From positions 4,471,658-4,535,657 of the forward strand of contig OX377206.1 of assembly GCA_947396885.1 (NCBI GenBank): a stretch of 64,000 nt of DNA. The letters run 5' to 3'. Of this stretch, positions 1-10,632 are shown one piece after another. The position numbers were made by a program, and so were the translations under genes. The number at the start of each line of letters is the position of its first letter. The first letter of the stretch is position 1. This stretch comes from Heligmosomoides polygyrus polygyrus (taxonomy: Eukaryota > Nematoda > Chromadorea > Rhabditida > Heligmosomidae). The notes under the pieces were generated by a model that was given only the letters and a program-made list of their open reading frames with translations, was not told where the DNA came from and searched no databases.

Positions 1-307
1 CGTCATGTCGACCATCTCTTCGTTTAAGTACACCGCAGGATCCCAATTCCGGCATCGCATTGTAGAGCGTGGCGGATGCAGAGGAAAAGAGGAATCGGAT
101 TCAGATGTGGGAAGAGGAGCCGAACAGTAGATGAACACCAAGGCAAGCGAACCGTCTGCTCGAGCCGATGTCACGAACCTGTAACTTCCAGCGCAGAACA
201 GAACGACGGCTTGTTCAGCTACTGTTGAAGGCTATGGGGTCGAAGTAGGTGGAGGACTAAGGCTTCAAGCAGTATTGAACTTTCATTAAGGAGATGTACT
301 CGTTCTA
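1..307. repeat. Left edge of low-copy repeat unit (block A)
   Basis: Matches 26985-27291 (block B) and about 24480-24790 (block C) almost base for base. No coding content seen. The unit runs on past the mariner at 308-1590 to about 2350. The window starts inside it. Confidence 0.85.
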
Positions 308-1590
308 TTAGGTCGATGCATAAGTTCTCGGTCGGAGGTCGGACATTTGGGGCATGAAATATTTATTATCACAACATACGAACAACAATATCAAATCATT
401 TGAAGTAACCACCCTTTACATCAATTGTCTTTCGCCAACGTGCTGGTAAGTCATGGATGCCTTTTCTCCAAAACGTGGCCGGTTGTGATTCGAAAAATGT
501 GAGCAGTGCCTCCTTGACATCCTCTCGGTTCCTAAATTGCTGCCGCCCAAATAGCGTTGAAGGCTTGAAAACAGATGATAATCAGAAGGAGCGAGATCTG
601 GTGTGTAAGATGGATGTGGAGGAACCGTCCATCCGTAGTCCGCCAACTCAGCCGCCGTCGCTCTAGCAATATGCGGTCTAGCGTTGTCGTGTTGAAAATA
701 CACCTTCACTTGCTCTCCTCGTGTGGTTTGAAGGCGGGCCCTCAACTTCCTCAGTTGGTTGACGTAAACCTCTGCCGTCATGTTATCCCTTCGTCCAGCA
801 GCTCCCTGTATTCTACGCCAAGAACGCTCCACCAAATGCATAGCATCACCTTTTTCACGTGAAGGTCGGGCTTCGGAACGACCTCTGCCTCTCCAGTTGC
901 GTCAACCCACTGTGCACGCCGGTGATAATTAGAGAAGAGTACCCACTTCTTATCCCCGGTGACAAGGTTGTCCAGCCATCCGTGGGTTCGTCTGAGGGTA
1001 AGAAGAGACAGAGCGACATCGGCTCGGCGATCCATGTCATGTTGTGTCAAGTCGTGATGTACCCAGCGACCCAATTTTTGCACCTTGCCAGTCGGCTTCA
1101 ATCCTCGAACGACTGTTGAGTGACTAACACCGAGAGTGCTTGATAGTTCGCGAGTGGTTTGGTATGGGTCCGCTTCCACTCTACTTCGGAGGCCATCCAA
1201 ATCCAGTGTCATCGGGCGCCCTTCTCGTTCATTATCTTCAACGGAGAATTCACCAATTGCAAACTTCGAGAACCACTGGTACACAGTACTTCGAGCAGGA
1301 GCACTCTCGTTGTAAACATCCTTCAGGCGACGTACGATTCGTTGGCATTGAGGCCAGATTGATGCAGGAATAACATGACGTGCCGAATATGCGTCTCAGT
1401 TGGGATGAATTTCTTAGCCATAATAGCAGACGTTAACAACGCAGAAGTAAATGATAGGAACAGTTTTGTAGCCCTTTCCTTTCTCTATCGATCGATCATT
1501 TACGCGTTGATACATGTGAGAAATTTGGCGGGAAAATGCGCTTTCAATTCAGGAGGGATCAAATGTCCGAGAACTTATGCACCAACCTAA
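308..1590 (-). mobile_element. mariner element, shared by blocks A and B
   Basis: Terminal inverted repeats: left from 308 (TTAGGTCGATGCATAAGTTC), right complement ending at 1590, with TA on both sides (306-307, 1591-1592). 1283 bp, the usual mariner size. The left end has an 11-bp internal insertion relative to the block B copy. The same insertion exists at 27292-28558, so it predates the duplication; block C has an empty site near 24800. Confidence 0.93.
416..1421 (-). pseudogene. mariner transposase, frameshifted
   Basis: Cut-and-paste D,D34D transposase. The start ATG at 1421 (MAKKF) is shared with the block B copy. A 1-nt deletion near 1332 separates the N-terminus from the long frame 778-1284 (TLYQWFSKFA region, HTH, TGDKKW with the first Asp). 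A second shift near 790 leads to 416-841, with HDNARPH (second Asp) and LAPSDYHLF (third Asp). All three catalytic residues remain, but the frame is broken at least twice. Confidence 0.9.
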
Positions 1591-2114
1591 TAGTTCCACA
1601 TCCATTTCAAGCATCCCGTCGATCAAGTCCCCGTAGCATCTTTAAAGGAGAGACTGTTTATTGTTTGCTACTAAACGAGAACAACTGTTCCCGAAGCTCA
1701 AAAAAGAAGCGGAACAGTGATATCTCTGATGTGTCCGTTCATTTCATCACGCCCTTCACCACAGTCCTCTTCGTTAAGTTCTCGTCCGTTTTCGGCTAGC
1801 AAATCTGACATAGACAATACAGAATAGCACTTCCCTCTAGTTATTCAAATCGCTTGAGTCAACCAGGATGGAACGGTATTTCCGAGGTTCTTTCGAAATT
1901 CCAGCATGAAAAACGCGGTGGCAAAACTTGGGATCTGTTAAAAATATGCATAAACCGTTGGTTAATGTCAATTAGAAGACGACCACATCAACAAGTAGAA
2001 ATCAGGGTCCTACCTTGGATAGGTGTAGAAGTGTCTGAAGCATGGGGAATACTGCTGAAGCAATGCCGTTCGAGCTGCCCCAGGAGGTGAAGTGTGATGA
2101 AAGAGTTGTCTGCT

Positions 2115-2337
2115 GACGCGTGCACCCTATACTGTTTTTGTTTCGCTTTCCCCGGTCAGTTCAACCAAGCCTTCCATCCTTCCGGGATCGGAGAATTCGT
2201 CTGGTAAAGATAGGGATTGACTTGTACATCAGCTGGCCAGCAGAAGTGATTGTATAGGTCAAATCGCCTCCATGGGATCTCTAAAATAGAATGCGTGCCG
2301 ATCGCAAAAGGGATTAATAAACGCCATCCTTTACCTA
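2115..2337 (+). mobile_element. tRNA-derived SINE, 5' truncated
   Basis: Matches the body and tail of the SINE family (compare 41816-42105), from the GTTCAACCAAGCCTTCCATC segment to the CCATCCTTTACC end. Head with the A box lost or diverged. Same copy present in block B at 29110-29345. Confidence 0.65.
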
Positions 2338-2482
2338 TAGGTGATTCGAAAATCATAAGACACATGTGCTGTACGATTGCCGTTGTTAAAAAATTTCATT
2401 CGCCTGAGGTGTTACTTGGGGTACTTATCACATGTTTGACATCAGTTTCTGAATTCCCCGCTACTTATAGCAGGTTAAAGTA

Positions 2483-3773
2483 TTAGGTTGTAACGAAATA
2501 AATGGCACTGAACCGCTGCAAATTTAAACAGTTAATATCTCGGCTTGTAGGCAAGTTTATTAATCGAAATAAAAACCCTCTGATTCTACACATCTTTGCC
2601 AACGTGACACAAATATTTTTATCCCAGTAGCCTAAAAATCAGAAGTTCTGGAATTGACGAAATCTTCGAAGGCACTTTCGGCATCCTGTTGGTATTTGAA
2701 TATTTTCCCTACCAAGAAGTCGCCAAGATGCTTGAAGAAATGGTAGAGTGTTGGGGAGAGGTCGGGAGAAAACGGAGGATGTGGTAGAGTTTCAATGCTC
2801 AGCTCATTCAATTTCTGCAACGTCATCCGTGCTACATGGGGGCGAGCATTGTCGTGCAGAAGGAGAACTCGCCTTCGGTTTACCAAGGCCGGCCGGATAT
2901 CCTTCAACTTTTTCATCATTTCTTCAATTTCAATGCAGTACTTCTCTGCCGTGATGGATTCACCGGGAGGGAGGAAGCTGTGGTGAATAATTCCCAGCGA
3001 ACACCACCATACTGTCACCATTACTTTCTTTTGGTGCAATTCCGGCTTCGCAAAAACCTTGGGGCTCCCATCGCTGTCCACCCACTATGCAGATCGTCGC
3101 CTGTTGTCGTACATTATCCATTTCTCGTCACAGGTTACGATGCGATCAAGGAATGGGTCCGTCTCGTTCCGTAGAAGCAGTGCGGACGAGATCTCATATC
3201 GTCGGTTTCTTTGCTCCTCGGACAGCTCGTGAGGCACCCATCTTTCCAGCTTTTTGGTCTTTCCAATTTCCTTCAGATGCCGGTCAGCTGTTGTGACTGA
3301 CGCCAAGAACCTTGGCCATCTCCCTGGTACCTTTGTGTGGATCCTCCTCTACCACATCTCTCAGCTTGTCCTCATCAACATCACTATGCCTCCCACGACC
3401 GTCATGTCCTTCCAAGCTCTCATCTCCATTCCGGAACTTCTGATACCAACGATACGCCGTCCGAATTGTGGAACATCCTTGACCGAATGCGGCGTTGATC
3501 TTCTCGTCCGCCTCCTTAGCTGTAGTGCCCAGCTTGAATTCATACAAGTAAATGCCTCGGATTACCCTTTTGTCCATCTGCAAAAAAGTCAATAAAACTC
3601 TTAAGTTTTTCCACTTTTACCTAGAACATTTGGTACTCACCGGTAGAGCAAAGTTTGCGCTTCTAAATGATATGCCACATGTTACGGTTTGTTCTTGATC
3701 AAACGCGTAAAGACACGCCAAAAAATGGCGCGAGCCAGTGCCATTTAATTCGTTACAACCTAATATATTGGAG
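2483..3773 (-). mobile_element. mariner element of a second subfamily, block A only
   Basis: Inverted repeats starting TTAGGTTGTAACGAAATAAA at 2483 and its complement ending at 3773, flanked by TA. 1291 bp. Block B near 29490 has the uninterrupted sequence (GTTAAAGTATACAGGAGTAA), so this insertion followed the duplication. Confidence 0.93.
2632..3592 (-). pseudogene. mariner transposase with lost catalytic Asp
   Basis: Resembles the SETMAR/cecropia type: N-terminal HTH frame 3284-3592, middle VTCDEKWIMYDNRRR at 3085-3306, C-terminal frame 2632-3081 with HDNARPH. Two frameshifts. The third catalytic Asp position reads SPTLYHFF instead of the usual SPTDYHFF, so the triad is broken as well. Confidence 0.9.
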
Positions 3774-3925
3774 TAAGGCAGAGTAGCGGGGTCAAAACAG
3801 AATTCAAAACTAGTTACCATTTTAATTTCGAAGAGATAGAAGAACGTGGATGGCAGTTGTTTCCAAACGTTTGTTTAAAAAGATGTGCATGAGGATAAAG
3901 GACCTCATTGACGATAAATCACAAA

Positions 3926-4020
3926 ACACAAAAATCTCGCGGTGGAATCGAACCCATGACGCAGGAACTTGGAAGCGACAACGCTACCAATGCTCCGCCG
4001 CCGCAGCTTATAGCCAGGCT
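3926..4020 (-). repeat. tRNA-like sequence
   Basis: On the minus strand it has an A-box-like stretch and a B box GGTTCGATTCC about 50 nt apart, with no convincing cloverleaf. A related copy is at 29655-29735. Pseudo-tRNA or SINE head. Confidence 0.4.
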
Positions 4021-4377
4021 AGAGCGCGCCATGTGGAGTCGACATTGGAAACCTTGGCAGGCCAGAGCTCGCTTAGGAGATCCATTTAGCAAATTTGATT
4101 GGCGTAGTTATAGCCAGTGTTTCAAGCTCTTTCACATAGCCTAGGTCTCTATCCGAAGTTCCGCGGAAGCTAAAGGCGTTAATTGGTTAGAGTCTCACAA
4201 GGAAAGGTTCCCAACTCGAGGTGAGCTTTTGCGATGCTATTTTGGCAGGATGTAGGGCCCTGTGATTGGAGTCCAGAACCACAGCCAGATTTTGCTGAGC
4301 GCTTCTTTAAAGATCTGAAAAGGAGGCCTGAAAGCGTGCACGCAACTATTATCAACCTCTACGACACCCAACGAGGT

Positions 4378-4462
4378 GTGGCTCGGTGGCGCAGTTGGCA
4401 GGAGTGCTGCCTCATAGGAGCACACCGCCGGACTTTTCAGTTCGAGTCCGGGTGCCGCCATT
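4378..4462 (+). repeat. tRNA-like segment inside the left TIR
   Basis: Perfect A box TGGCGCAGTTGG at 4387-4398 and near-perfect B box AGTTCGAGTCC at 4439-4449. The T arm does not pair as in a true tRNA, so not called as a tRNA gene. A mirror copy lies in the right TIR near 6325-6395. Confidence 0.6.
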
Positions 4463-4889
4463 ACTTTTGAACGTATTAGTTTGTTGTTATTACACTTTTT
4501 TTAATGATGACAGGAGACAATTTTAGACCACCAATGCTTACAACAAACCAAGGCTGTTTATTTGCGCCTCCTAAGTGCTAGTCTTTCAACAATACCTATC
4601 TGCACAATACCATTTCTCTGAAAATAAAAGGTCTTATTACCCTTCCTTTTTAGTCAACAGCTATGCGATAATACTATGAAACAAGTATTAGGGGGGGGGG
4701 GGGCAAAAGTAATGAGACTCTCCCTGCCTTGTCCATATATCTCGTGACTGCAGTCTGGTTTCGTGTTTATCGTATTTGTATGTTTGTATGCTACCCTACT
4801 GAATGCCACCTGAAAAGTTACCGCTTCCGCCCTTTCCAGAAGCATGCCAAAAGCGCAATCTGTCTTATGACGAAACCCCAGTCTGACGA

Positions 4890-5525
4890 GTCGACCTATG
4901 TCAAATCTCTCCCAGTCCCCAACCCCGAGCAGCCTGGACTCAATAGTCACGCAAGATGAGAAGCACATCTTCCACCTTAACCCTGCCAAGCAGCCAGTCT
5001 GGGTGAGGCTTGGTGACCCGTTACCGACCTTTGTTCGGCGAGATGTTCACGGCGAGAAGCATCTTTCAGAGCTTTTGGGTTTGCGCCCATGGACCGGCAT
5101 ACTGGAAGCTGTTTACCAAAAGCACGACGATGGACTACAAGGACATGGTAAACGAAATAGAAGAGATGGACCTGCGACTCGAACTTATTCAGTCGCAGCG
5201 TGCCAAGAAGTTCCTCCTCTTCACCAACGCCGCACCCCATCGGGAACAAGTGACCACGGATAAGCATGCCCAGCTGGGCTACGTTCACATGCTTCACCCA
5301 CCGTATTCGCCGGACATCTCTCCATGCGACTATCACCACTTCTTGGGCCTACGGGACTTCCTGGCCGGAATGGACACAAGAACCCAAGCAGTCCTTGTCA
5401 ACCATATCGAACAGTTGATCAACACCAGGCCCAAGCAGTTCTGGAAGGATGGGATCAGAAAGTTGGCTGAGCGATGGCAGCAAGTTATTGACCTTAATGG
5501 TATACACATTCATCAGGATCGTTGA
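4890..5525 (+). pseudogene. Degenerate mariner-like transposase
   Basis: Frame 4898-5263 has SIVTQDEKHIFHLNPAKQPV (first Asp). A shift near 5075 leads to the frame ending 5525, with FWVCAHGPAYWKLF, YSPDISPCDYHHF (third Asp) and C-terminal LAERWQQVIDLNG. The second catalytic position reads FTNAAPH where mariners have HDNAxPH. The N-terminal DNA-binding part is missing or diverged. Presumably non-functional. Confidence 0.8.
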
Positions 5526-5626
5526 GTTGTAATTGAGTTATAAAGAGATAAAGGATTTTTTTCAATTTGTCTCATTACTTTTGGCCCCACTGATAGAACA
5601 CAAGCGCTTTTCACACCAGCAGCATC

Positions 5627-6038
5627 TTACAAAAACCAGTGAGGAGCAATCTTCTCCCTGGCAAGGAATGACCACTTCTTCCTAGTTGAACGCGTAATGT
5701 GTGGGTGTAGAAAAGGGTTCTGAGTGAGAATCGACGTAACCTCACTGTTGTCTTCCCCCTCACAGTCATCATCAGGTGTCCAGCCGACATCCAGCTCCTC
5801 ATCGAAACGCTCCTATGAAGCCACCTGGATGATACGTGCAGGAAGGTACCATTCTCATTATACTACCTCTAACCTGTACCACCTCTTCTTCCTGACAGTC
5901 GGTATCTCCATAAATGGCGTCTAGGAAGAGTCCTTTTATGACATCCGCAACCGCAATCTCTCTCCTTGTCGAAGAAGTGAAATCCGGTGTGAAGGTGGAA
6001 AATAGTGGGCCAATAACACGTTCAGGTGAGAACGACAT
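5627..6038 (-). CDS. Small spliced ORF inside the long-TIR element
   Basis: Exon 5874-6038 (55 codons from MSFSPERVIGPLF) ends CAG before GTTAGA. A 61-nt intron ends CTTCATAG, and exon 5627-5812 follows in phase to a TAA: 116 aa. The second exon starts with an acidic stretch (ERFDEELDVGWTPDDD) and ends basic and aromatic (STRKKWSFLAREK). No family recognised. It runs toward the transposase remnant and is enclosed by the TIRs, so it may be an accessory gene of the element or a captured host exon pair. Confidence 0.4.
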
Positions 6039-7072
6039 TTTAGTACACTTATGTACCGATATGGCCCGGTTTCATAATATTTAACCGTAAGATGAGCGTA
6101 TTGGTGTGCAGTTACGGTATCGTTGGAGATAGGATATGATAAGGTGGTGGTACGGATATGTATAGTTGAAAAAGTAGCATATATGAGGGCGCAAATAGAG
6201 AGCCTTGGTTTGTTGTAAGCATTGGTGGTCTAAAATTGACTACTGTGATCATAAGAAAGTGTAATAGCAAGAAACTAATACGTGCAAAAACAATGGCAGC
6301 ACTCGTACTCGAACTAGAAGGCCCGCCTGTGTGCTCCTATGAGGCGGCAGTGTTACCGACTGCGCCGCCGAAACACGACTGGTGAGGTCGTCGTAGGGGT
6401 TGACGAGTGTTGCGCACACGCTTTCAGGCCTCCTTTTCAGGTCTTTAAAGAAGCGTTCAGCAAAAACTGACTGTGGTTCTGGACTCCACTCACAGGGCCC
6501 TACATCCTGTCAAAATAGCATCGCAAAAGCTCACAATGAGTTGGGAAACATTCCTTGTTAGTTCAGCGATTAAACAGAGCGAGGCGCGAATCACAACTGT
6601 TTGCTTCTGAAAAGTGAGGTCCACCAAAGTTCCAAGCTTTGTAAACGTTTGAGGATCAGAGATACTCTTGCCTAGGCCAAGTCGTCCAGAATACGGTGAT
6701 AACATATGCAACGTAGTGACTTTGGTGGCATCCAATTGTAGTGTAGCTCCCATAAGGCCACCACCGATGTTTCCTCCCGGGCCTGCTGGGAGCTCCACTA
6801 GCCGCAGCCAGCCGCACCCCGAGCCACATGTCACCCGAGCATCCGGGTATAAAAGACGCATGCAAAATAACGCCTGGATCTCCGGACGTGTGGTGTCGGC
6901 TTCGGCGCCTCCCCGCCCCTGAGGTGCTCCCGAGCTGGAGTTCTCCTCCCACCCCCCTCTCCGAGGCTGTTTACCCGTCGCCCGTGTTGTCGTTCATAGG
7001 CATTACTGTTGTTAATAAAATCGTGTGTTACTGTCGAGTTCTGGTATGTAAACGCCCAAGAGGCCGTGTGAT

Positions 7073-10000
7073 CTTCTTCTTCTTCTTCTTCAGCGTTTGT
7101 CCCGTATCGTCGCGGGGTCCGCTCTTCTGGTGTAACGACGCCACCTTTCCCGATCCTGCGCTTGATCAGGGTGGACTCCAGCTACTCTCATGTCCGTGTG
7201 TAACGTATCGGACCAACGCTGCTTCGGGCGTCCTCTAGGCCGCTTTCCAGACACTTCCAACTCAAGGCCTGTCTTGCGGACGCTGTCTTCTTTCCCACGC
7301 AGAACGTGGCCGTACCATCGCAAGCGAGCTTCGCGCATCTTGTCCGCTATCGGCGCGACACCGAACTTCTGCCGAATAGCATCATTTCGAATGCGGTCCA
7401 TGCGGGTGACTCCAGCCGTCCAGCGCAGCATCTTCGTCTCCATGACGCTGAGGCGCGTTTCAACTTCTTTAGTCGCAGGCCAACACTCAGCGCCGTACAT
7501 CGCTACTGGCCGCACGACGGCTCTGTAAATCTTCGACTTCAGGTGCTCAGGGATCTTCCTATCGCAGAGCACCCCAGTAAGCGAACGCCACTTGGACCAA
7601 GCTGCACTCACGCGTGAGTTCACTTCAACCATCAGACCGCCGTCAGACGCTATTGCTGATCCCAGGTATTTAAACACCGAAGTGCGTGCAAGTTCAGTAC
7701 CGTTAATCTTAATGGAGCCGGACTCGTTCACGTCAGTCGTTAGGTACTCGGTCTTCTTGACGTTCAATTTGAGTCCGAACCTCGCCAGACGGTCGCACCA
7801 AGCTTGCACCTGCCGCTCGAGATCGTCTTTCTCTTCGCAAGCGAGCATCACATCATCAGCATAAAGCAGCGTCCATGGAACAGGCTGCTGAAGATCTCGC
7901 GTAATGGCATCCATGACGACAACAAAGAGGAGCGGAGAAAGCGCTGAACCTTGGTGCACCCCAACAGAGATGGGAAACTCCAGCTGCAGCTTGCACTCTA
8001 CTCTTTGGGCAAGAGTAGAGGATCCGCACCCACTCTATAAGTTCCTCAGGTACGTTGTGTCGTCGCAAGGCGTACCATATAACCTCACGCGGTACGCGGT
8101 CGAAAGCCTTCTCCAAGTCGAGAAAGGCGATATGCACCGGCTTCTGTCTCTCGCGATGCTTCTCCACCAGGAGGCGGGCGGCGTGTATAGCATCAATGGT
8201 CCCACAACAAGACACAAAGCCGCACTGGTTGTCGGAGAGCTTGACGATTTCACGGATTCTTCTATCGAGGATTCGCTCGAAGATCTTCATGCTATGCGAA
8301 AGCAAGCGAATCGGACGGTAATTGAAGCAGTCTGCAGGACTGCCCTTCTTCTTCCAGATCGGAATCGTCGTACTGTTGTGCCAACACTCCGGTACTTTCT
8401 TCTCCTTTACTACCTGGTTGAAGAACTCAGTCAACCACTCAGCAGGATACCAGAGCTTCGACTTCCAAACATCGGCTGCCAGATCATCCGGTCCTGTCGC
8501 CTTGCATGGCTTCATCTTCTTCAGAGCCGCTTCCGTTTCTTCCACGGTGATCTTGTGAACGGGACCGTGAACAGAAGCCACAGAAGGGATCGCCGGATGA
8601 GGAAATCCCATAGTGGAAATTTCCTCAAAGTAATCACGCCATCGCTTCAGCGCCTTTTTGCAGTCTGTTAGAAGATGGCCGCTCTCATCATTGATGCCAA
8701 CAAACTTTTCAATGTCCTCGGTTTGGCGATGGCGGGTCTTAGCAAGTCGGTACAAATACCGCTCACCATCGCGCGATTCGAGCTTTCGGTAGACATCACC
8801 ATAATGAGTGGCTTTCGCAACAGCCACGGCTTTCTTTGCAGCCTTTCTCGCCTTCTGATACTCCTGCCAGTTGTCGGCTGTTCTGTCGCCGAGAAACACA
8901 TGATACAGCGACTTCTTCTCTCGAACCTTCGCTTTCACATCGTCTGTCCACAGCCATGTCTGCTTGTCGACTTTGCGTCGTCCAGGCTTCGTAGTGCCGA
9001 GTTCCAACCTTGCAGCTTGGCGTATCGCGTCGGTTGCTTTCTTCCAAGTTTCATCGACAGTCGTAACTGTCGGTAACCGCACGCGAGAAATCACAGCTGC
9101 TTCCTTCTCTTTCATTCGCCACCACTTGATTCTTGCAGCACCGCATCGCTCGACCTGCTTCAGCCTCGGAGAGGCGATCTTCAAAGTACAGATCAGCGGT
9201 CGGTGCTGTGGGACGGCACGACCTTCGCGTCTGTGACAAGGCTCCGGTCGCGATCCTTCACAAGCACAAAGTCTATCTGAGACTTGGAGCTCCCACTATA
9301 ATATGAGATGAGGTGGGAGTCGCGTTTTCGGAAAACGGTGTTCACAATGGTGAGGCTATGCGATTCCGCATACTCAAGAATACGCTCACCATCGGGGTTA
9401 CGAGACCCATATCCGAAACCACCATGACAGCTGTACCCCATCCTTCGCAGCACCTACGTGCCCATTAAGGTCACCAGCGACTATGATGACATCTTTCGAC
9501 GGTACCTCTGCTGTCTTCTCATCAAGCAGGTTCCAAAACTCATCCTTGGCTTGATCGTAGCAGCCAGTCTGCGGAGCATACGCAGAGAAGAAGTGATAGA
9601 GTCGCTCCTTAGCGGCGACAACGATCTTCATCAATCGATCGTCAAAGCGCTCGACGCTTACAATCGAGTCACGAAATCGTTCGGAGACGATTATTCCGAC
9701 ACCACTGGTGGTCCTGGGACTTCCACATAGAACGGCCTTGAAGCCACGTCCTATGTCCCTTGACTTGCTGCAGCACCACCTCGTCTCCTGCACCGCACAG
9801 AAATCAACTCTTCTTCGCTCCAGTGCTTCAACCAACTCGCACGAGCGGCCCGTCAACGTACCCACATTCAGCGTAGCCACGCGGGTCCTGCTTACGTTAC
9901 GGGACTTTCGGACTAGCTCAGTTGCCCCCCGATGCCGTCCTCGCATCAGGGACCCTCGCATACTTCTCACACTCGCCGGGCTCTGCGAGTGCGCGTCGGC

Positions 10001-10204
10001 TCCCGCGGACGCCGTAACACTATCTCGAGAAACTGGACTTATCATACACCATGTGATGTGACATGGGTCTTCGTAGGCCGGCCTGTCACAAGGGCCTGTC
10101 GCCTGCATTCGAATGTCCGTGATTAGCTTAGCTCGCAGAGCGAGCAGTTTCCAGTGGCACCACGCGGAGGAACGGACATCGCCACGATGGCAGCTTGATC
10201 GACT
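7073..10204 (-). mobile_element. RTE-clade non-LTR retrotransposon
   Basis: Near full length: 5' end near 10204, 3' (GAA)n tail at 7073-7095. GATCTTCTTCTTC occurs on both sides. Contains an endonuclease-RT ORF broken by frameshifts. Two truncated relatives lie at 12111-12696 and 25191-26030. Confidence 0.9.
7090..10108 (-). pseudogene. RTE endonuclease/reverse transcriptase ORF, frameshifted
   Basis: Target-primed retrotransposition protein. APE-type endonuclease part: VATLNVGTL, VQETRW, GDLNGHVG, then SQIDFVLV after a shift near 9435. The terminal SDH motif is not recognisable (another shift near 9200). RT part 7856-9184 has FLDLEKAFDRVPREVIWYAL; after a shift near 7970, frame 7090-7959 carries QGSALSPLLF and the catalytic YADD near 7855. 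The C-terminal region has RPRGRPKQRW. At least three frameshifts, so inactive as it stands. Confidence 0.92.
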
Positions 10205-10581
10205 TTACAGCAGATCTTCTTCTTCTTCTTCTTCCGTGAATAAACCTGAGAGGACAGGTTTATGATACAAGACGGGTGTCGCAACCGGCGGAATTCCACA
10301 GCATGTCACACTGCACCGGATCACCAGGGATTAAGATTCTTTGGGAAATCGATAAGCGAGCGCTGCAACACTGCTAGCGACCCATTGGGTCACTGTGGCA
10401 CACGACGAGAATGAGTTTAGGCGTTGCTGTCATTGATTTGGGCGAATCGATATTCAGTCGGAGGACTGCGAATGACACAGCTTACATAGCTGAATCTTGC
10501 AGGATCCCTGCAGTAAGGCTTCTGACCGTTGAAGGGGAAAAAGCTGGGTGAAACATCTTGCGCACTAGTACAGATCAATTT

Positions 10582-10587
10582 TTTATT
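10582..10587 (-). terminator. Polyadenylation signal AATAAA, block A
   Basis: AATAAA on the minus strand about 46 nt beyond the shifted stop in block A; same position relative to the exon as in block B. Confidence 0.5.
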
Positions 10588-10632
10588 CGTAGCACGTAAC
10601 GTACAGAGTGCCGAGATGACACAAAACAGTTA

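Larger units (their letters stand above)
4197..6558. mobile_element. 2.4-kb long-TIR transposon with two ORFs, block A only
   Basis: Ends are inverted copies over roughly 400 bp (4197-4640 and 6165-6558), from ACAAGGAA inward through GAGCTTTTGCGATGCTATTT, a tRNA-like stretch, and a distinct inner segment (TTAGACCACCAATGCTTACA). The interior holds a mariner-like transposase remnant on plus and a small spliced ORF on minus. The block B counterpart (33808) lacks the element, joining AGAGTCTC to the right flank. No clear target duplication. Shorter relatives with the same terminal motif are at 11094-11639 and 35694-36225. Confidence 0.8.
6737..10269. mobile_element. LTR-like insertion interrupted by an RTE element, block A only
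   Basis: Outer parts 6737-7072 and about 10226-10269 are absent from block B, where CCAATAGACGGG is continuous near 33970. The sequence begins TGTAGTGTAG and ends GATACA, contains TATAAAAG near 6850 and AATAAA near 7015, and has no ORF, which suggests a solo LTR. No target duplication was seen, so the class is tentative. Confidence 0.5.

Noticed and set aside
4378..4462. Possible tRNA gene
   Set aside because: A and B boxes are good, but the T stem and acceptor do not pair, and the sequence is mirrored in a transposon TIR.
7073..7095. CTT microsatellite
   Set aside because: It is the (GAA)n 3' tail of the RTE read on the other strand.
7904..8671. 255-codon plus-strand frame
   Set aside because: Antisense to the RTE reverse transcriptase on minus; no own motif.
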